The position numbers and the translations under genes are program-made. 64,000 nt of DNA, from the NCBI GenBank assembly GCA_035637595.1, contig DASPWW010000028.1, forward strand, positions 37,289 through 101,288, given 5' to 3'. Source of the DNA: DASPWW01 sp035637595 (GTDB lineage Bacteria; Actinomycetota; Thermoleophilia; Solirubrobacterales; 70-9). Below are positions 52,983-62,484 of this stretch, piece after piece. The notes beneath the pieces were generated by a model. It was not told the DNA's origin and made no database searches. It saw nothing but the letters and a program-made list of their open reading frames with translations. Numbering within the stretch: position 1 is the first letter of the stretch; each line of letters opens with the position of its first letter.

Positions 52983-54349
52983 GGCAGCGCCTCCACCAGC
53001 GCGCGGAAGTGCTCGCCGCGCTGCTCGAAGTCGCGGTAGGCGTCGAAGCTCGCGCACGCCGGCGCCAGCAGGATGACCTGTCCCGGCGCCGCGACCTCGG
53101 CTGCGGCGCGCACCGCGTGCTCCATCCCGCCGCAGCGGCGCAGCGCGACACCGGCCTCGCGGGCGGGGGCGAGCTCGGTCGCGAGGCTCTGGGCGGCTTC
53201 CCCGATCAGGTAGCACGCCACGCAGCGCTCCGAGACCGTCGGCAGCAGACGAGCGAACGACTCGCCTTTCAGCGAGCCGCCGAGGATCGCGTGCACGCCG
53301 CCCTCGAACGAGCGCAGCGCCGCCTCGGCCGCGGCGACGTTGGTGGCCTTGGAGTCGTTGACGAAGGTCACGCCGCGGATCTCGCGCACCGGCTCGAGGC
53401 GGTGCGGAACGGCGCTGAAGCTCCTCAGGCCTCCGGTGACCGAGTCGACGTCCACTCCCATCGCCAGTGCCGTGGCGGCCGCCGCCATCGCGTTCTGAAC
53501 GTTGTGCGCGCCGATCAGGCGAATCCGATCGGCCTCGAGCAACGGGTTGTCGCCCCAGAAGATCACCCCCGCGGAGAGCGAGACCTCGCAGTCGGGATCG
53601 TCGCCGCGCTGCGTGCAGAAGGCGACGCGGCGTGCGCAGCCGCCGAGGTCCCGCCCGGCGAGTGCCGCCTCGTCGCCGCTGTAGACGGCGACGTCGTCGT
53701 TGCCCTGGCGGGCGAAGATGCGCAGCTTGGCCTCGAGGTAGCTCTCGAGGTTCGGATGGCGGTCGAGATGATCGGGAGCGAAGTTGAGGAACACGGCGCA
53801 CTCCGGTGCGAACATCTCCGTGTCCTCGAGTTGAAAGCTCGAGCACTCGCAGACGACCGTGGCGTCCTCGGCCAGGTCGTCGACGAACGAGGCCAGGGGG
53901 GTCCCGACGTTGCCCGCGACGGCGACCGGGAGCCCGGCCTCGCGGTAGATATGGCCGATCAGCTCGGTCACGGTCGTCTTGCCGTTCGTCCCCGTGACCG
54001 CGATGAACCGGTTGGGGATCATCCGCCACGCGGCCTCGAGCTCACCGATCACCGGCATGTGGCGCTGGCGGGCCGCGGCGATCACGGGCGCCTCCCCCGG
54101 CACGCCCGGGCTCTTGACGACGCACGCGACCCCGTCGAGCAGCTCCGTTCCGTCCACATCCAGGTTGACTTCGACGCCGAGCCCCTCGAGCCCTTGCGCC
54201 TCGTCCGGACGGCCGGTGTCGCAGCCGATTACCTCCTCCCCACGCTCAGCTAGAGCCCGCGCCACCGCGCTTCCCGAGCGAGCGAGGCCGACGACCAGGT
54301 AAGGGCCCGGGGGGAGGCCCGGCGGCGACTTTCGAGGCGGCGTTCCCAC
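52979..54349 (-). CDS. murD: UDP-N-acetylmuramoylalanine--D-glutamate ligase
   Basis: 456 residues. Mur ligase: VVGLARSGSAVARAL, ATP-binding GTNGKTT (120-126), VCECSSFQLE, HNVQNAMAAAATAL, NDSKATN and LLAPACASFDAYRDFEQRG. GTG start at 54349. It is separated from mraY by two secreted-protein genes on the same strand, an unusual break in the dcw order. Confidence 0.96.
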   Translation of the reverse strand: MGTPPRKSPPGLPPGPYLVVGLARSGSAVARALAERGEEVIGCDTGRPDEAQGLEGLGVEVNLDVDGTELLDGVACVVKSPGVPGEAPVIAAARQRHMPVIGELEAAWRMIPNRFIAVTGTNGKTTVTELIGHIYREAGLPVAVAGNVGTPLASFVDDLAEDATVVCECSSFQLEDTEMFAPECAVFLNFAPDHLDRHPNLESYLEAKLRIFARQGNDDVAVYSGDEAALAGRDLGGCARRVAFCTQRGDDPDCEVSLSAGVIFWGDNPLLEADRIRLIGAHNVQNAMAAAATALAMGVDVDSVTGGLRSFSAVPHRLEPVREIRGVTFVNDSKATNVAAAEAALRSFEGGVHAILGGSLKGESFARLLPTVSERCVACYLIGEAAQSLATELAPAREAGVALRRCGGMEHAVRAAAEVAAPGQVILLAPACASFDAYRDFEQRGEHFRALVEALP

Positions 54350-54371
54350 ACCGCCTAGTTTCGCCGCCCGC

Positions 54372-55262
54372 CTACTTCTTCTTCTTCTTGACCTTCCAGT
54401 CGTCGCTCGCCGGCGAGCCGTCGACGTTGCCGGCGGCGTCGCGGGCGCGAACCGCGAGCGTGTGCTTGCCCTTCTTCACCTTCAAGGTATCTGGCGAGGT
54501 GCAAGGGGCGAATGGGCCGGCATCGAGCTTGCACTCGAAGCTCGAGCCGGGCTCGGTGGAGGTGAACTCGAACGTCGCAGTCTTCTTCTTCGTCTTGTCC
54601 TTGGGGCGCTTGGTGATCGTCGTGTCTGGAGCGGTGGTGTCAGGGGGAGGTGGAGAGCATCCGTCGACCGACGGATCCTGGGTCTCGTCGCCGAAGCCGT
54701 CGGAGTCGCAGTCGGGTTCGATGGTGGCCGAGACGTCGAGCTGGAGGTTGTTGACGGCGCCGTTGGGCGAGGTCGTTGTCCCAACCGCCGGGTCGCCAAA
54801 GATCTCGGCGTAGGTGTACCCCGACGTCACGCGGAGGCAGTTCCCGATTGTCACCGAGTACAAGCCGATCAGGTCCCCCGCCAGCACGGGTACGCGGACG
54901 TCGGTGTAGGTGTTCAGCGAGCTCGCCGCCGGAGTCTTGACCTCCGACTCTCCGACGATGGTGAACAGGCCGCTGCCGGCCGGCCGCAGGACCTTGAACT
55001 TGATCTGAGGCGTGGGATTCGGCGCGTGGAAGCTCCACGAGGTGAGAATGCCCGGCGCGGGTACGGCGTACTGGGCCGCCGGCGGTGCCGGTGAGACCGC
55101 CTGGAAGCGAGTCTCTCCCACGCTGCAGGCCTGGTTGGGAGCGAACGTCTGACCGATCGTGGTTGCGCCGTGGACAGAGGGCGGAACCACCAGCGCCACC
55201 GAAACAATCGCGATGACGGCGCGCGAGACTGAGTGCTGGGCCGGTCCACCCTGGATGGCCAC
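54372..55262 (-). CDS. secreted protein with lysine-tailed Ig-like module (dcw insertion 1)
   Basis: 296 residues from GTG 55262. Signal peptide (VIAIVSVALVVPPSVHGA), then a beta-rich domain of about 170 residues beginning TTIGQTFAPNQACSVGE, containing GILTSWSFHAP and ending SDGFGDETQDP, a calcium-binding-like Asp-rich turn. The basic Ig module (211-296) ends WKVKKKKK. It is paralogous to the next gene upstream (55318-56211). Lies 22 nt before murD. Confidence 0.82.
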   Translation of the reverse strand: MAIQGGPAQHSVSRAVIAIVSVALVVPPSVHGATTIGQTFAPNQACSVGETRFQAVSPAPPAAQYAVPAPGILTSWSFHAPNPTPQIKFKVLRPAGSGLFTIVGESEVKTPAASSLNTYTDVRVPVLAGDLIGLYSVTIGNCLRVTSGYTYAEIFGDPAVGTTTSPNGAVNNLQLDVSATIEPDCDSDGFGDETQDPSVDGCSPPPPDTTAPDTTITKRPKDKTKKKTATFEFTSTEPGSSFECKLDAGPFAPCTSPDTLKVKKGKHTLAVRARDAAGNVDGSPASDDWKVKKKKK

Positions 55263-55317
55263 TGGTCGATGATCCTCCCCTCCCGCCGCTTGTCAAGTCG
55301 GCGAGCACCCGATCGGG

Positions 55318-56211
55318 TTACTTCTTCTTCTTCTTCCTCTTCTTGACCTTCCAGTCGTCGGACGCCGGTGAGCCGGTGTTACCGAGGGCGTCCTTGGCGC
55401 GGACCTCGAAGTGGTTCTTGCCCTTCTTTCCCTTGACGGTGTCCGGGGAGGTGCAGGGCTCGAACGGACCGCCGTTGAGCGAGCACTCGAACGGCGAGCC
55501 GGGCTCGCCGGAGGAGAACTCGAACGTAGCCCGCCTCTTCTTCGTTTTGTCCTTGGGGCGCTTGGTGATCGTGGTCTCCGGCCCGGCGCAGTCGACGTTC
55601 AGGGAGGGATTGCTGGGAGCGCAGTCCTGGCTTTCGTCGCCGAAGCCGTCGTTGTCGGCGTCAGGTTCCAGCGTTGCGGAAAGGTCGAGCTGGAACGAAA
55701 ACGCGCCGGGGTTGAAGGCCGCACTCATTCCCGGCGGTACGTCCCCTACGTGGGTTGAGTAACTGAAGCCCGGCGGTCTAGCGGCCAGACATCCCACCGC
55801 CGTCTGATTGAAAACTGCGATGACGTCACCGGCGCGGACCGGAATCCGGGTCGGGTAGGTATTGAGCTGGCTCGCGATCGGGAGCACGACGTCGCTTTCG
55901 CCGACGACGGTGAAGTTGTCTCCCCCGCCCGGCCGCAGCAGCTTGAGCCTTATGTTGGCCACCGAGGCGTTTGCTTCGAACGCCCACGATGTGATCACGC
56001 CCGGGAACGGCGCGGCGTACTCCACGCCCGGTGACATCGTTTGGACCCAGATGTTGTTTGCGTTGCAATTGGTGCCCTCGGGTGCAAACGTCTGCCCCAT
56101 CGTCGTTGCGGCGCTCGCCGAAGATGCGGCGATGAGACCGATGAGCGCCGCGACGGCCAGCGCCGTTGTCCCCCGGATCAACCGAAGATCCCTGACCCCC
56201 GTGCGGTCCAC
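55318..56211 (-). CDS. secreted protein with lysine-tailed Ig-like module (dcw insertion 2)
   Basis: About 297 residues from GTG 56211 (TTG 56247 would add 12). Signal peptide (ALAVAALIGLIAASSASA), then a domain matching its downstream paralogue: TTMGQTFAPEGTNC, GVITSWAFEANAS, VVGESDVVLP, DNDGFGDESQD. The Ig-like module ends WKVKKRKKKKK. It lies between mraY and the paralogue, with stop-to-start gaps of about 40-55 nt, and is probably transcribed with the dcw genes. Confidence 0.8.
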   Translation of the reverse strand: MDRTGVRDLRLIRGTTALAVAALIGLIAASSASAATTMGQTFAPEGTNCNANNIWVQTMSPGVEYAAPFPGVITSWAFEANASVANIRLKLLRPGGGDNFTVVGESDVVLPIASQLNTYPTRIPVRAGDVIAVFNQTAVGCLAARPPGFSYSTHVGDVPPGMSAAFNPGAFSFQLDLSATLEPDADNDGFGDESQDCAPSNPSLNVDCAGPETTITKRPKDKTKKRRATFEFSSGEPGSPFECSLNGGPFEPCTSPDTVKGKKGKNHFEVRAKDALGNTGSPASDDWKVKKRKKKKK

Positions 56212-56253
56212 CTCGTGGACAATGCCCCTCGCTGGGGTCCCTGTCAAGCGAGC

Positions 56254-57273
56254 TCAGGTCCCGATCGAGTTCTGGTAGAGCGTGTAGCCGATCCCCGAGC
56301 ACACGGCGGCGACGATCCAGAAGCGCAGCATGATCTTGGTCTCGGACCACGCCATCAGCTCGAAATGGTGGTGGACCGGCGCCATCAGCAGCACGCGGCG
56401 GCGGAACATCTTGAACGACGCCACCTGGATCGCCACCGACAGCGCCTCGATCACGAAGATCCCGCCGAGGATTATCAGCAGCACCTCGGTCTGGGTCATC
56501 ACCGCGAGCGCGCCGATCGCGCCGCCGAGCCCAAGGGAGCCGGTATCCCCCATGAACACCGACGCCGGGAATGCGTTGAACCAAAGAAAGCCGACAGAGG
56601 CGCCGACCAGGCAGGCCGAGAGCACCGCGAGCCCCTCCTGGCCGCTCGTGATCGTGATCGCCGTGTAGGCGAGCAGCACGATCGCGGCCGACCCTGCGGC
56701 GAGGCCGTCGAGGCCGTCGGAGAGGTTGACGCCGTTGCTCGCCCCGGCGATCACGAGGAATATCAGCACGACGTAGAGGACCGGTCCGAGGTAGAGGTTG
56801 GCGTCGAAGATCCGGACCTCGATCGCGGGGTCGAGGCCGACCTCCTCGGTCGCAACCCACCACAGCCCGACCGCGAGCCCGATCTGGACCAGCAGCTTCC
56901 AGCGGGCCGGAAGCCCGAGCGAGCGGCGCTTGGAGATCTTGATGAAGTCGTCGATGAACCCGAGCCCGGCGCACGCCAGCGCGACGCCGAAGACCGCCAG
57001 GCTCTGGGTGTCGGTGCCGGACAGCACCAGATAGGGAACGGCGATCGCGACGAAGATGATCAGGCCGCCCATCGTCGGGGTGCCGGCCTTGGAGTGGTGC
57101 TCCTCGGGCCCCTCCTCACGGATCTGCTGGCCGAACTCGCGCAGGCGAATCGCCTCGATGAACTTCGGGCCGAGGAAGATCGTGATCAGCATCGCCGCCA
57201 TTCCGGCGATCAGGATCTCGCCGCGGTCGATCGTGTTCGGCACGAAGTCGGTGACCTGCGCCAGTGGAGCCAT
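56254..57273 (-). CDS. mraY: phospho-N-acetylmuramoyl-pentapeptide transferase
   Basis: 339 residues, about ten membrane helices. Makes lipid I. Motifs HHSKAGTPTMGGLIIF, GFIDDFIKISKRRSLGL, NLSDGLDGLAAG, MGDTGSLGLGGAIGALA and APVHHHFEL are all present. ATG 57273 shares TGATG with the murF stop; a GTG directly before it is an alternative. Confidence 0.97.
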   Translation of the reverse strand: MAPLAQVTDFVPNTIDRGEILIAGMAAMLITIFLGPKFIEAIRLREFGQQIREEGPEEHHSKAGTPTMGGLIIFVAIAVPYLVLSGTDTQSLAVFGVALACAGLGFIDDFIKISKRRSLGLPARWKLLVQIGLAVGLWWVATEEVGLDPAIEVRIFDANLYLGPVLYVVLIFLVIAGASNGVNLSDGLDGLAAGSAAIVLLAYTAITITSGQEGLAVLSACLVGASVGFLWFNAFPASVFMGDTGSLGLGGAIGALAVMTQTEVLLIILGGIFVIEALSVAIQVASFKMFRRRVLLMAPVHHHFELMAWSETKIMLRFWIVAAVCSGIGYTLYQNSIGT

Positions 57274-58643
57274 CACGCGTCGGGGCTGTGCTCTCCGAGG
57301 CGCGCGACGAGCTCGTCGGTGACCAGCTCGAGCCCGACCGACCTCGATCCCTTGACCAGCACGGCGTCGCCGCTCGCGGTCAGCCGCTCGACGGCCGGGA
57401 TCGCCTTGCGGGCGTCCGGAACCCAGCCGTCGGGAGCGTAGTGGCGGGCCAGCTCCCCGACCCCGAGGATCGGCCCGATCCCGAGATCGCGCGCGTGAGC
57501 TCCGACGTCGCGGTGATACAGGGCAGCGTCGGGGCCCAGCTCGAGCATCTCGCCGAGCACCGCGATCCGCCTCCCGGGCACGTCGACCGTGGCGAGATGG
57601 TCGAGCGCGGCACGCATCGAGATCGGGTTTGCGTTGTAGCAGTCGTTGACTATCAGCACGCCTCCCGACTCGAGCACCTCGCCGCGCAGCCGCGAGAAGA
57701 CTATCCGCGGGGACCGCTCGGCCATCTCGGCGAGCGGCGCGTCGAGCGCCACCCCGATGGCGATCGCGGCCAGCGCGTTGATCAGGTTGTGCGCCTCCGT
57801 GAACGGGAAGCGGAAGTCCTGGTCGCCGTGCGGCGTGCCGACCGAGGCCGCGGTCCAGCCGTTCTCGACCGACGCGCGGTGCGCGAAGACGTCGCCGCCG
57901 CCGGGACCGAAGCTGATCGTCCGCAGCATCTCGTGGATGTGCGGCTCGAGCGATTCGGCGTCCTCCGGGATCACGGCGACTCCCCGCTCGTGCAGCCCGG
58001 CGAAGATCTCCGCCTTGGCCTCCGCGATCGCCTCGATCGTGCCGAGCAGCTCGAGGTGGACCGGCCCGACGTTGGTGATGGCCGCGATGCTCGGCTCGGC
58101 GATCTCGCACAGCTCGGCGATCTGGCCCACCCCGCGCATCGCCATCTCGAGCACGAGGACCTCGGTTTCGGGCGGCGCGCCGAGCACGGCGAGCGGTAGC
58201 CCGACCTCGGTGTTGTAGTTCTCGGGACTCGCATGGACACGGAAGGGCAGCATCGCGCGGCAGATGTCCTTCACCGAGGTCTTGCCGGTCGAGCCGGTGA
58301 TGCCGACGACCGGGCAGCCGAGCTTGCGACGCCACTCGCGCGCCAGCCCCTGGAGGGCGTGGAGCGGATCGGGTGCGGCGAGCACCCAGCCATCGACGTC
58401 GTCGGTGATCTCCATCGCCTTCGCCCGATCGGCCGACAGCACCACTCCCCACGCGCCGGCGGCGAGCGCCCAGGCCCCGAACTCGCCGCCGTCGACGTGC
58501 TCGCCCGGCAGCCCGACGAAGAGGTCGCCCGGCCCGGCCTCGCGCGAGTCGACGACGACGCGCTCGGGCCACTCGTCGCGCCCCTTGTGTACGACCTCTG
58601 CGCCGGCGCCAGCGGCGATTCGCTCCGCGCCTAGCTCGATCAC
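57273..58643 (-). CDS. murF: UDP-N-acetylmuramoyl-tripeptide--D-alanyl-D-alanine ligase
   Basis: 456 residues. Mur ligase adding D-Ala-D-Ala: VVVDSREAGPGDLFVGLPG, ATP-binding GITGSTGKTSVKD, ENYNTEVGLPL, EMAMRGVGQI and NDCYNANPISM. GTG start at 58643 overlaps the murE stop (GTGA). Confidence 0.96.
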   Translation of the reverse strand: MIELGAERIAAGAGAEVVHKGRDEWPERVVVDSREAGPGDLFVGLPGEHVDGGEFGAWALAAGAWGVVLSADRAKAMEITDDVDGWVLAAPDPLHALQGLAREWRRKLGCPVVGITGSTGKTSVKDICRAMLPFRVHASPENYNTEVGLPLAVLGAPPETEVLVLEMAMRGVGQIAELCEIAEPSIAAITNVGPVHLELLGTIEAIAEAKAEIFAGLHERGVAVIPEDAESLEPHIHEMLRTISFGPGGGDVFAHRASVENGWTAASVGTPHGDQDFRFPFTEAHNLINALAAIAIGVALDAPLAEMAERSPRIVFSRLRGEVLESGGVLIVNDCYNANPISMRAALDHLATVDVPGRRIAVLGEMLELGPDAALYHRDVGAHARDLGIGPILGVGELARHYAPDGWVPDARKAIPAVERLTASGDAVLVKGSRSVGLELVTDELVARLGEHSPDA

Positions 58644-60154
58644 GTCGTGGCGCCCGGAGTGGTCGGCCTCGCCGCCAGCCTGCGCAGCTCCTCGCCGGCG
58701 ACCCGGCGGTCGTCGAACGGGATCTTTCGCCCGCCCTCGAACTCCTGGCCCTCCTCGTGACCCTTCCCGGCGATCACGACGGTGTCGCCCTCCGAAGCCT
58801 GCTCGAGGGCGAGCGCGATCGCCGCGCGGCGGTCCGGCTCGACCTCGACGCCGTCGCTCCCGGCGCCGGCGAGGATCTGGGCGATGATCGCCGCGGGATC
58901 CTCGGAGCGGGGGTTGTCCGAGGTCACGACGGCGAGATCGGACAGCTCGGCGCCGATCCGGCCCATCAGCGGTCGCTTGTCGCGGTCGCGGTCCCCGCCG
59001 CAGCCGAACACGCAGATCAGCCGCCCCTCGGTGACGCTGCGGGCGGCGCGCAGGACATTCTCGAGCGAGTCGGGGGTGTGGGCGTAGTCGACGAGGACCG
59101 CGAAGCGCTGGCCCTCGTCGACGGGCTCGAAGCGCCCCGGCACCCGGTCGACGGCGGCGAGCGCGGCGGCGCTTTGCTCGGGGTCGACGCCGAGGGCGTG
59201 GGCGGCCGCGATCGCCGCGAGGGCGTTGGCGACGTTGAAGGGCCCCGGGAGCCGCATCTGCATGCCGACCTCGACGTCCCGTCCAACGCAGCGGAATCGC
59301 GACCCGGCGACGTCGAACCGCACGTCCTCGGCGCGGAAGTCGGCCGCGGCGCCGGACGCCGAGAACGTCAGGGGCCGATCCGCGGCGCTGCGAAGCTCGT
59401 CGATCAGGCGCCTTCCATACTCGTCGTCGGCGTTGATGATCGCCACCCCCGGTGCGGAGCGGCCGGCCTCGGCGCCGCCCGCGAAGAGCAGCCGCTTGGC
59501 GCCGAAGTAGTCCTCCATGTCGGAGTGGAAGTCGAGGTGGTCTTGCGTGAGGTTGGTGAACACCTTGACATCGAAGTCGATCCCGTCGGCGCGGCCGTAT
59601 GCGAGCGCGTGCGAGGAGACCTCCATGACGCACGCACGGTCGCCGCCGTCGAGCATGCGCTTCAGGGTGCGCTGGAGGTCGATCGCCTCAGGGGTGGTTC
59701 GCTCGACCTCCTCCTCGGTGCCCCCGACCACCCGCCTGACGGTCCCGAGCAGGCCGGTCGCGGTTCCTACCGACTCGAGGATCCCGCGCAGCAGGAACGC
59801 CGTCGTCGTCTTGCCGTTGGTGCCCGTTATCCCGGCCACGTCGAGTCGCGTGCTGGGGGCGTCCCAGAACCGCACCGCGAGCGGTGCCATGGCGGCGCGG
59901 ACGTCGGCGACCCGCACCTGCGTTGCGTCGAGGTCGAGCGGGCCCTCGGTGACGAGCGCCACGGCGCCGCGCTCGACGGCGCCGGCGGCGAACTCGTGGC
60001 CGTCGCTGCGCTCGCCGCGCACGCAGAAGAACAGCGCGCCCGGCCGCGTGTCGCGGCTGTCGTAGACGAGATCGGTCACTTCGAGATCGATTTCGCCCTC
60101 GACCCGCTCGACCGCGAGGTCCGCGATCAGGTCCCGGAGCCTAATTCGTGGCAC
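58640..60154 (-). CDS. murE: UDP-N-acetylmuramoyl-L-alanyl-D-glutamate--2,6-diaminopimelate ligase
   Basis: 504 residues. VYDSRDTRPGALFFCVRG, ATP-binding GTNGKTTTAFLL (111 onward), VMEVSSHAL, DYAHTPDSLENVL. The substrate motif reads TSDNPRSEDP; DNPR is the known signature for meso-diaminopimelate rather than lysine. GTG start at 60154. Confidence 0.97.
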   Translation of the reverse strand: MPRIRLRDLIADLAVERVEGEIDLEVTDLVYDSRDTRPGALFFCVRGERSDGHEFAAGAVERGAVALVTEGPLDLDATQVRVADVRAAMAPLAVRFWDAPSTRLDVAGITGTNGKTTTAFLLRGILESVGTATGLLGTVRRVVGGTEEEVERTTPEAIDLQRTLKRMLDGGDRACVMEVSSHALAYGRADGIDFDVKVFTNLTQDHLDFHSDMEDYFGAKRLLFAGGAEAGRSAPGVAIINADDEYGRRLIDELRSAADRPLTFSASGAAADFRAEDVRFDVAGSRFRCVGRDVEVGMQMRLPGPFNVANALAAIAAAHALGVDPEQSAAALAAVDRVPGRFEPVDEGQRFAVLVDYAHTPDSLENVLRAARSVTEGRLICVFGCGGDRDRDKRPLMGRIGAELSDLAVVTSDNPRSEDPAAIIAQILAGAGSDGVEVEPDRRAAIALALEQASEGDTVVIAGKGHEEGQEFEGGRKIPFDDRRVAGEELRRLAARPTTPGATT

Positions 60155-60202
60155 GGGCCCGATTCTAAGGACGGACCGGGCGCGTGCTCGCGCAACGGGT
60201 CC

Positions 60203-61858
60203 TTAGCTGGGTGGAATCCCCAGGTACGGAAGCGCGAACTCCGCGATGTCGCCGAACGCCGGAGCCGCGACCTCGCCCCCGTAGTAGGCGCCCTTGGGCT
60301 CGTCGACGACGATCACGGCGAGCAGGCTGGGATCGTCGACCGGGGCAAAGCCGACGAAGGAGGCTATGAACGCCGACTCGGAGTAGCCGCCCTCGACGGC
60401 CTTCTCCGCGGTCCCCGTCTTGCCGCCCAGCCTGTAGCCGGGGACGCTGACCTCCGATGCGGTGCCGCCCGGCGCCAGCACCCCCTCCAGCATGCGCCGC
60501 AGCTGTATGGCGGTGTGCTCGCTGATGATCCGCGTGCCCTGCTCGTGCGCTACGGGCTGTCCTCCCGCCTGGAGCACGACCTGGGGTGGGCGCAGGATGC
60601 CTCCGTTGGCGATCGCCGCGTAGGCCGCGGCCATCTGCATCGGGGTCACCGCGAGCCCCTGGCCGATCGGCAGGTTGCCCATCGTCGAGCCCGAGTAGTC
60701 CTCAAGCGCGGGGACGATGCCCTGCTCCTCGCCGGGGAGCTCGATGCCGGTCGGCTCGCCGAAGCCGAAGCGCCGGATCCAGTGATCGAAGCGTTCGCCG
60801 CCGACCTCGAGCCCGATCTTCACGGCGCCGACGTTGGACGACTGGGCCAGTATGTCGGAGACGCTGAGGCTGATCGGCCCGCGCTCGTGCGACTCCTCGA
60901 TGACGCGGTCGGCGACCTGGATCGTGGGCGGCAGATCGAAGACGGTGTCGGGGGTGACGACTCCCTCCTCGAGCGCCCCCGCGACCGTGAACGCCTTGAA
61001 CGTCGAGCCCGGCTCGTAGGTGAACCCGGTCGCCATGTTCGTCAGGTCGTCGGCGGATGCGCTGGAAAGGTCGGTGAGGTCGACGAGCGGCCAGTTGGCG
61101 AGCGCGAGGACCTGGGAGGAGCGCGGGTTCATCACGATCGCGGTCGCGCCGGCCGGGTCATAGGTCTCGCCGATCTGGGCGAGGACGTCCTCGGTGCGGC
61201 TCTGCAGCTCCGCATCGAGGGTCAGCTTGACGTCCTCACCCGCGCTCGCGCCGGTCGTCGTCTCGCGCTTGATCGTCTGCCCCAGCGCGTCGCGGGTCAC
61301 CTCCGCCTCGCCGTCGGTGCCCCCGAGCACCTCCTCGTACATGGACTCGATGCCGCTCAGGCCCTGGTTGTCGGTCCCGACCGCGCCGATCAGTTGCGAG
61401 GCGAGGTCCCCCTCGGGGTAGACGCGGCGGCTGTCGGGAAGGGTCCCGATCCCCTCGATCTTGAGCTTGCGCACGTGCTCCGCGGTCGCGAGGTCGACCT
61501 TGCGCGCCACGTAGGCGAACCCTGACGCGCGGTCCGAGATGCTGTCGAGGATCTCGTCCGCGGGCATGTCGAGCACGGGCGCGAGCTGCGCCGCCGCGTC
61601 GGCGGGGTCGTCGATCTGGTACGGGGTCGCGAACACGGTGGCCGCCTCCTCCGAGAGCGCCAGCTCGCGTCCCCTGCGATCGAGGATCTTGCCGCGCTCG
61701 CCGGGCACGAGAACGGACTCGGTCTGCTGGCTGCGAGCGTCAGCGGCAAGCTCTCCCCCGCGCACTCCCTGGAGCCATACGGCTCGCACGACTACGATCG
61801 AGAACAGGAGCAGGAAGGCGGCGAACAGGAGGCCGACCCGCTGCTCGACCGAGCGCAT
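60203..61858 (-). CDS. pbpB: division-specific class B penicillin-binding protein (FtsI/PbpB)
   Basis: 551 residues. An N-terminal membrane helix (LLFAAFLLLFSIVVVRAVW), a pedestal domain starting RGKILDRRGRELA, and the transpeptidase domain with SxxK (STFK, 285-288), SSN (340-342) and KTGTAEK (480 onward). Cross-links septal peptidoglycan together with FtsW. Start ATG 61858 shares TGATG with the preceding FtsL-like stop. Confidence 0.96.
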   Translation of the reverse strand: MRSVEQRVGLLFAAFLLLFSIVVVRAVWLQGVRGGELAADARSQQTESVLVPGERGKILDRRGRELALSEEAATVFATPYQIDDPADAAAQLAPVLDMPADEILDSISDRASGFAYVARKVDLATAEHVRKLKIEGIGTLPDSRRVYPEGDLASQLIGAVGTDNQGLSGIESMYEEVLGGTDGEAEVTRDALGQTIKRETTTGASAGEDVKLTLDAELQSRTEDVLAQIGETYDPAGATAIVMNPRSSQVLALANWPLVDLTDLSSASADDLTNMATGFTYEPGSTFKAFTVAGALEEGVVTPDTVFDLPPTIQVADRVIEESHERGPISLSVSDILAQSSNVGAVKIGLEVGGERFDHWIRRFGFGEPTGIELPGEEQGIVPALEDYSGSTMGNLPIGQGLAVTPMQMAAAYAAIANGGILRPPQVVLQAGGQPVAHEQGTRIISEHTAIQLRRMLEGVLAPGGTASEVSVPGYRLGGKTGTAEKAVEGGYSESAFIASFVGFAPVDDPSLLAVIVVDEPKGAYYGGEVAAPAFGDIAEFALPYLGIPPS

Positions 61859-62484
61859 CAGGGAGTCGGGGCTGGGGCCGGCGGGACCGTGGGTGTGGAG
61901 GTCGGGATCGCGGGCTCGGCCGGCGGAGCCACCGGGGCGGCGGCGTCTGAGGCCGTGAGCAACCCGCCCTCGATGCGACGCGCCGCGACCTTTGCGTACT
62001 CGTCCCCGGCGCTTAGATACTCGATATCGCTCGGCGCGGGGATGACGAGCCCGTTGGCTGCGGCGACGTTCTCGATCCGGGGGCCGGAGAGGTCCTTGGT
62101 GAGCTTGGCGCGCAGCAGGGCGTTCTGGCGCGCCAGGGCCTCGCTGCGGGCCGCGATCTTGCCGCCGGACGAGGTGTAGCTGAGGCTGACGACGTTGAGC
62201 GTCACGATTCCCGCGAGCATCGTCGCGAGCACTCCGATCCACGCGCGGCTGCGAGTCATGCGGACCATCAGCCCGGAGTCGGCGAGATCGCCGACCCGGC
62301 TGACCGCCGCCGGTATCAGGCCCGCGGGCTGCCGCCTCGGCGCCGCCGAACGGCGCGGAGCGGGGCCCCGGCGAGTTTGTCGCGCGGGCCGCGACGGCCG
62401 GGCACGACGAGGCGGTCGCGTCGCCGGCCGGGTCCTGACCGACCCTGAGGCGCGGGCGCGGGCGCGGGCCGCAGCGGCCGCCAT
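61858..62484 (-). CDS. ftsL: FtsL-like division protein
   Basis: 208 residues. A long Ala/Arg-rich cytoplasmic tail (about 1-85), one membrane helix (AWIGVLATMLAGIVTLNVV), then a coiled-coil segment (ARSEALARQNALLRAKLTKDLS) and the AAANGLVIP box, as in FtsL/DivIC proteins. A Pro/Ala/Thr-rich end follows. Identification rests on position between rsmH and pbpB and on this topology; sequence similarity is low. ATG 62484 shares TGATG with the rsmH stop. Confidence 0.8.
   Translation of the reverse strand: MAAAAARARARASGSVRTRPATRPPRRARPSRPARQTRRGPAPRRSAAPRRQPAGLIPAAVSRVGDLADSGLMVRMTRSRAWIGVLATMLAGIVTLNVVSLSYTSSGGKIAARSEALARQNALLRAKLTKDLSGPRIENVAAANGLVIPAPSDIEYLSAGDEYAKVAARRIEGGLLTASDAAAPVAPPAEPAIPTSTPTVPPAPAPTP

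Noticed and set aside
58757..61525. Plus-strand open frame of 922 codons
   Set aside because: It is antisense to murE, murF's neighbour region and pbpB, whose motifs are intact; low-complexity Arg/Gly/Asp composition marks it as a GC-rich frame shadow.
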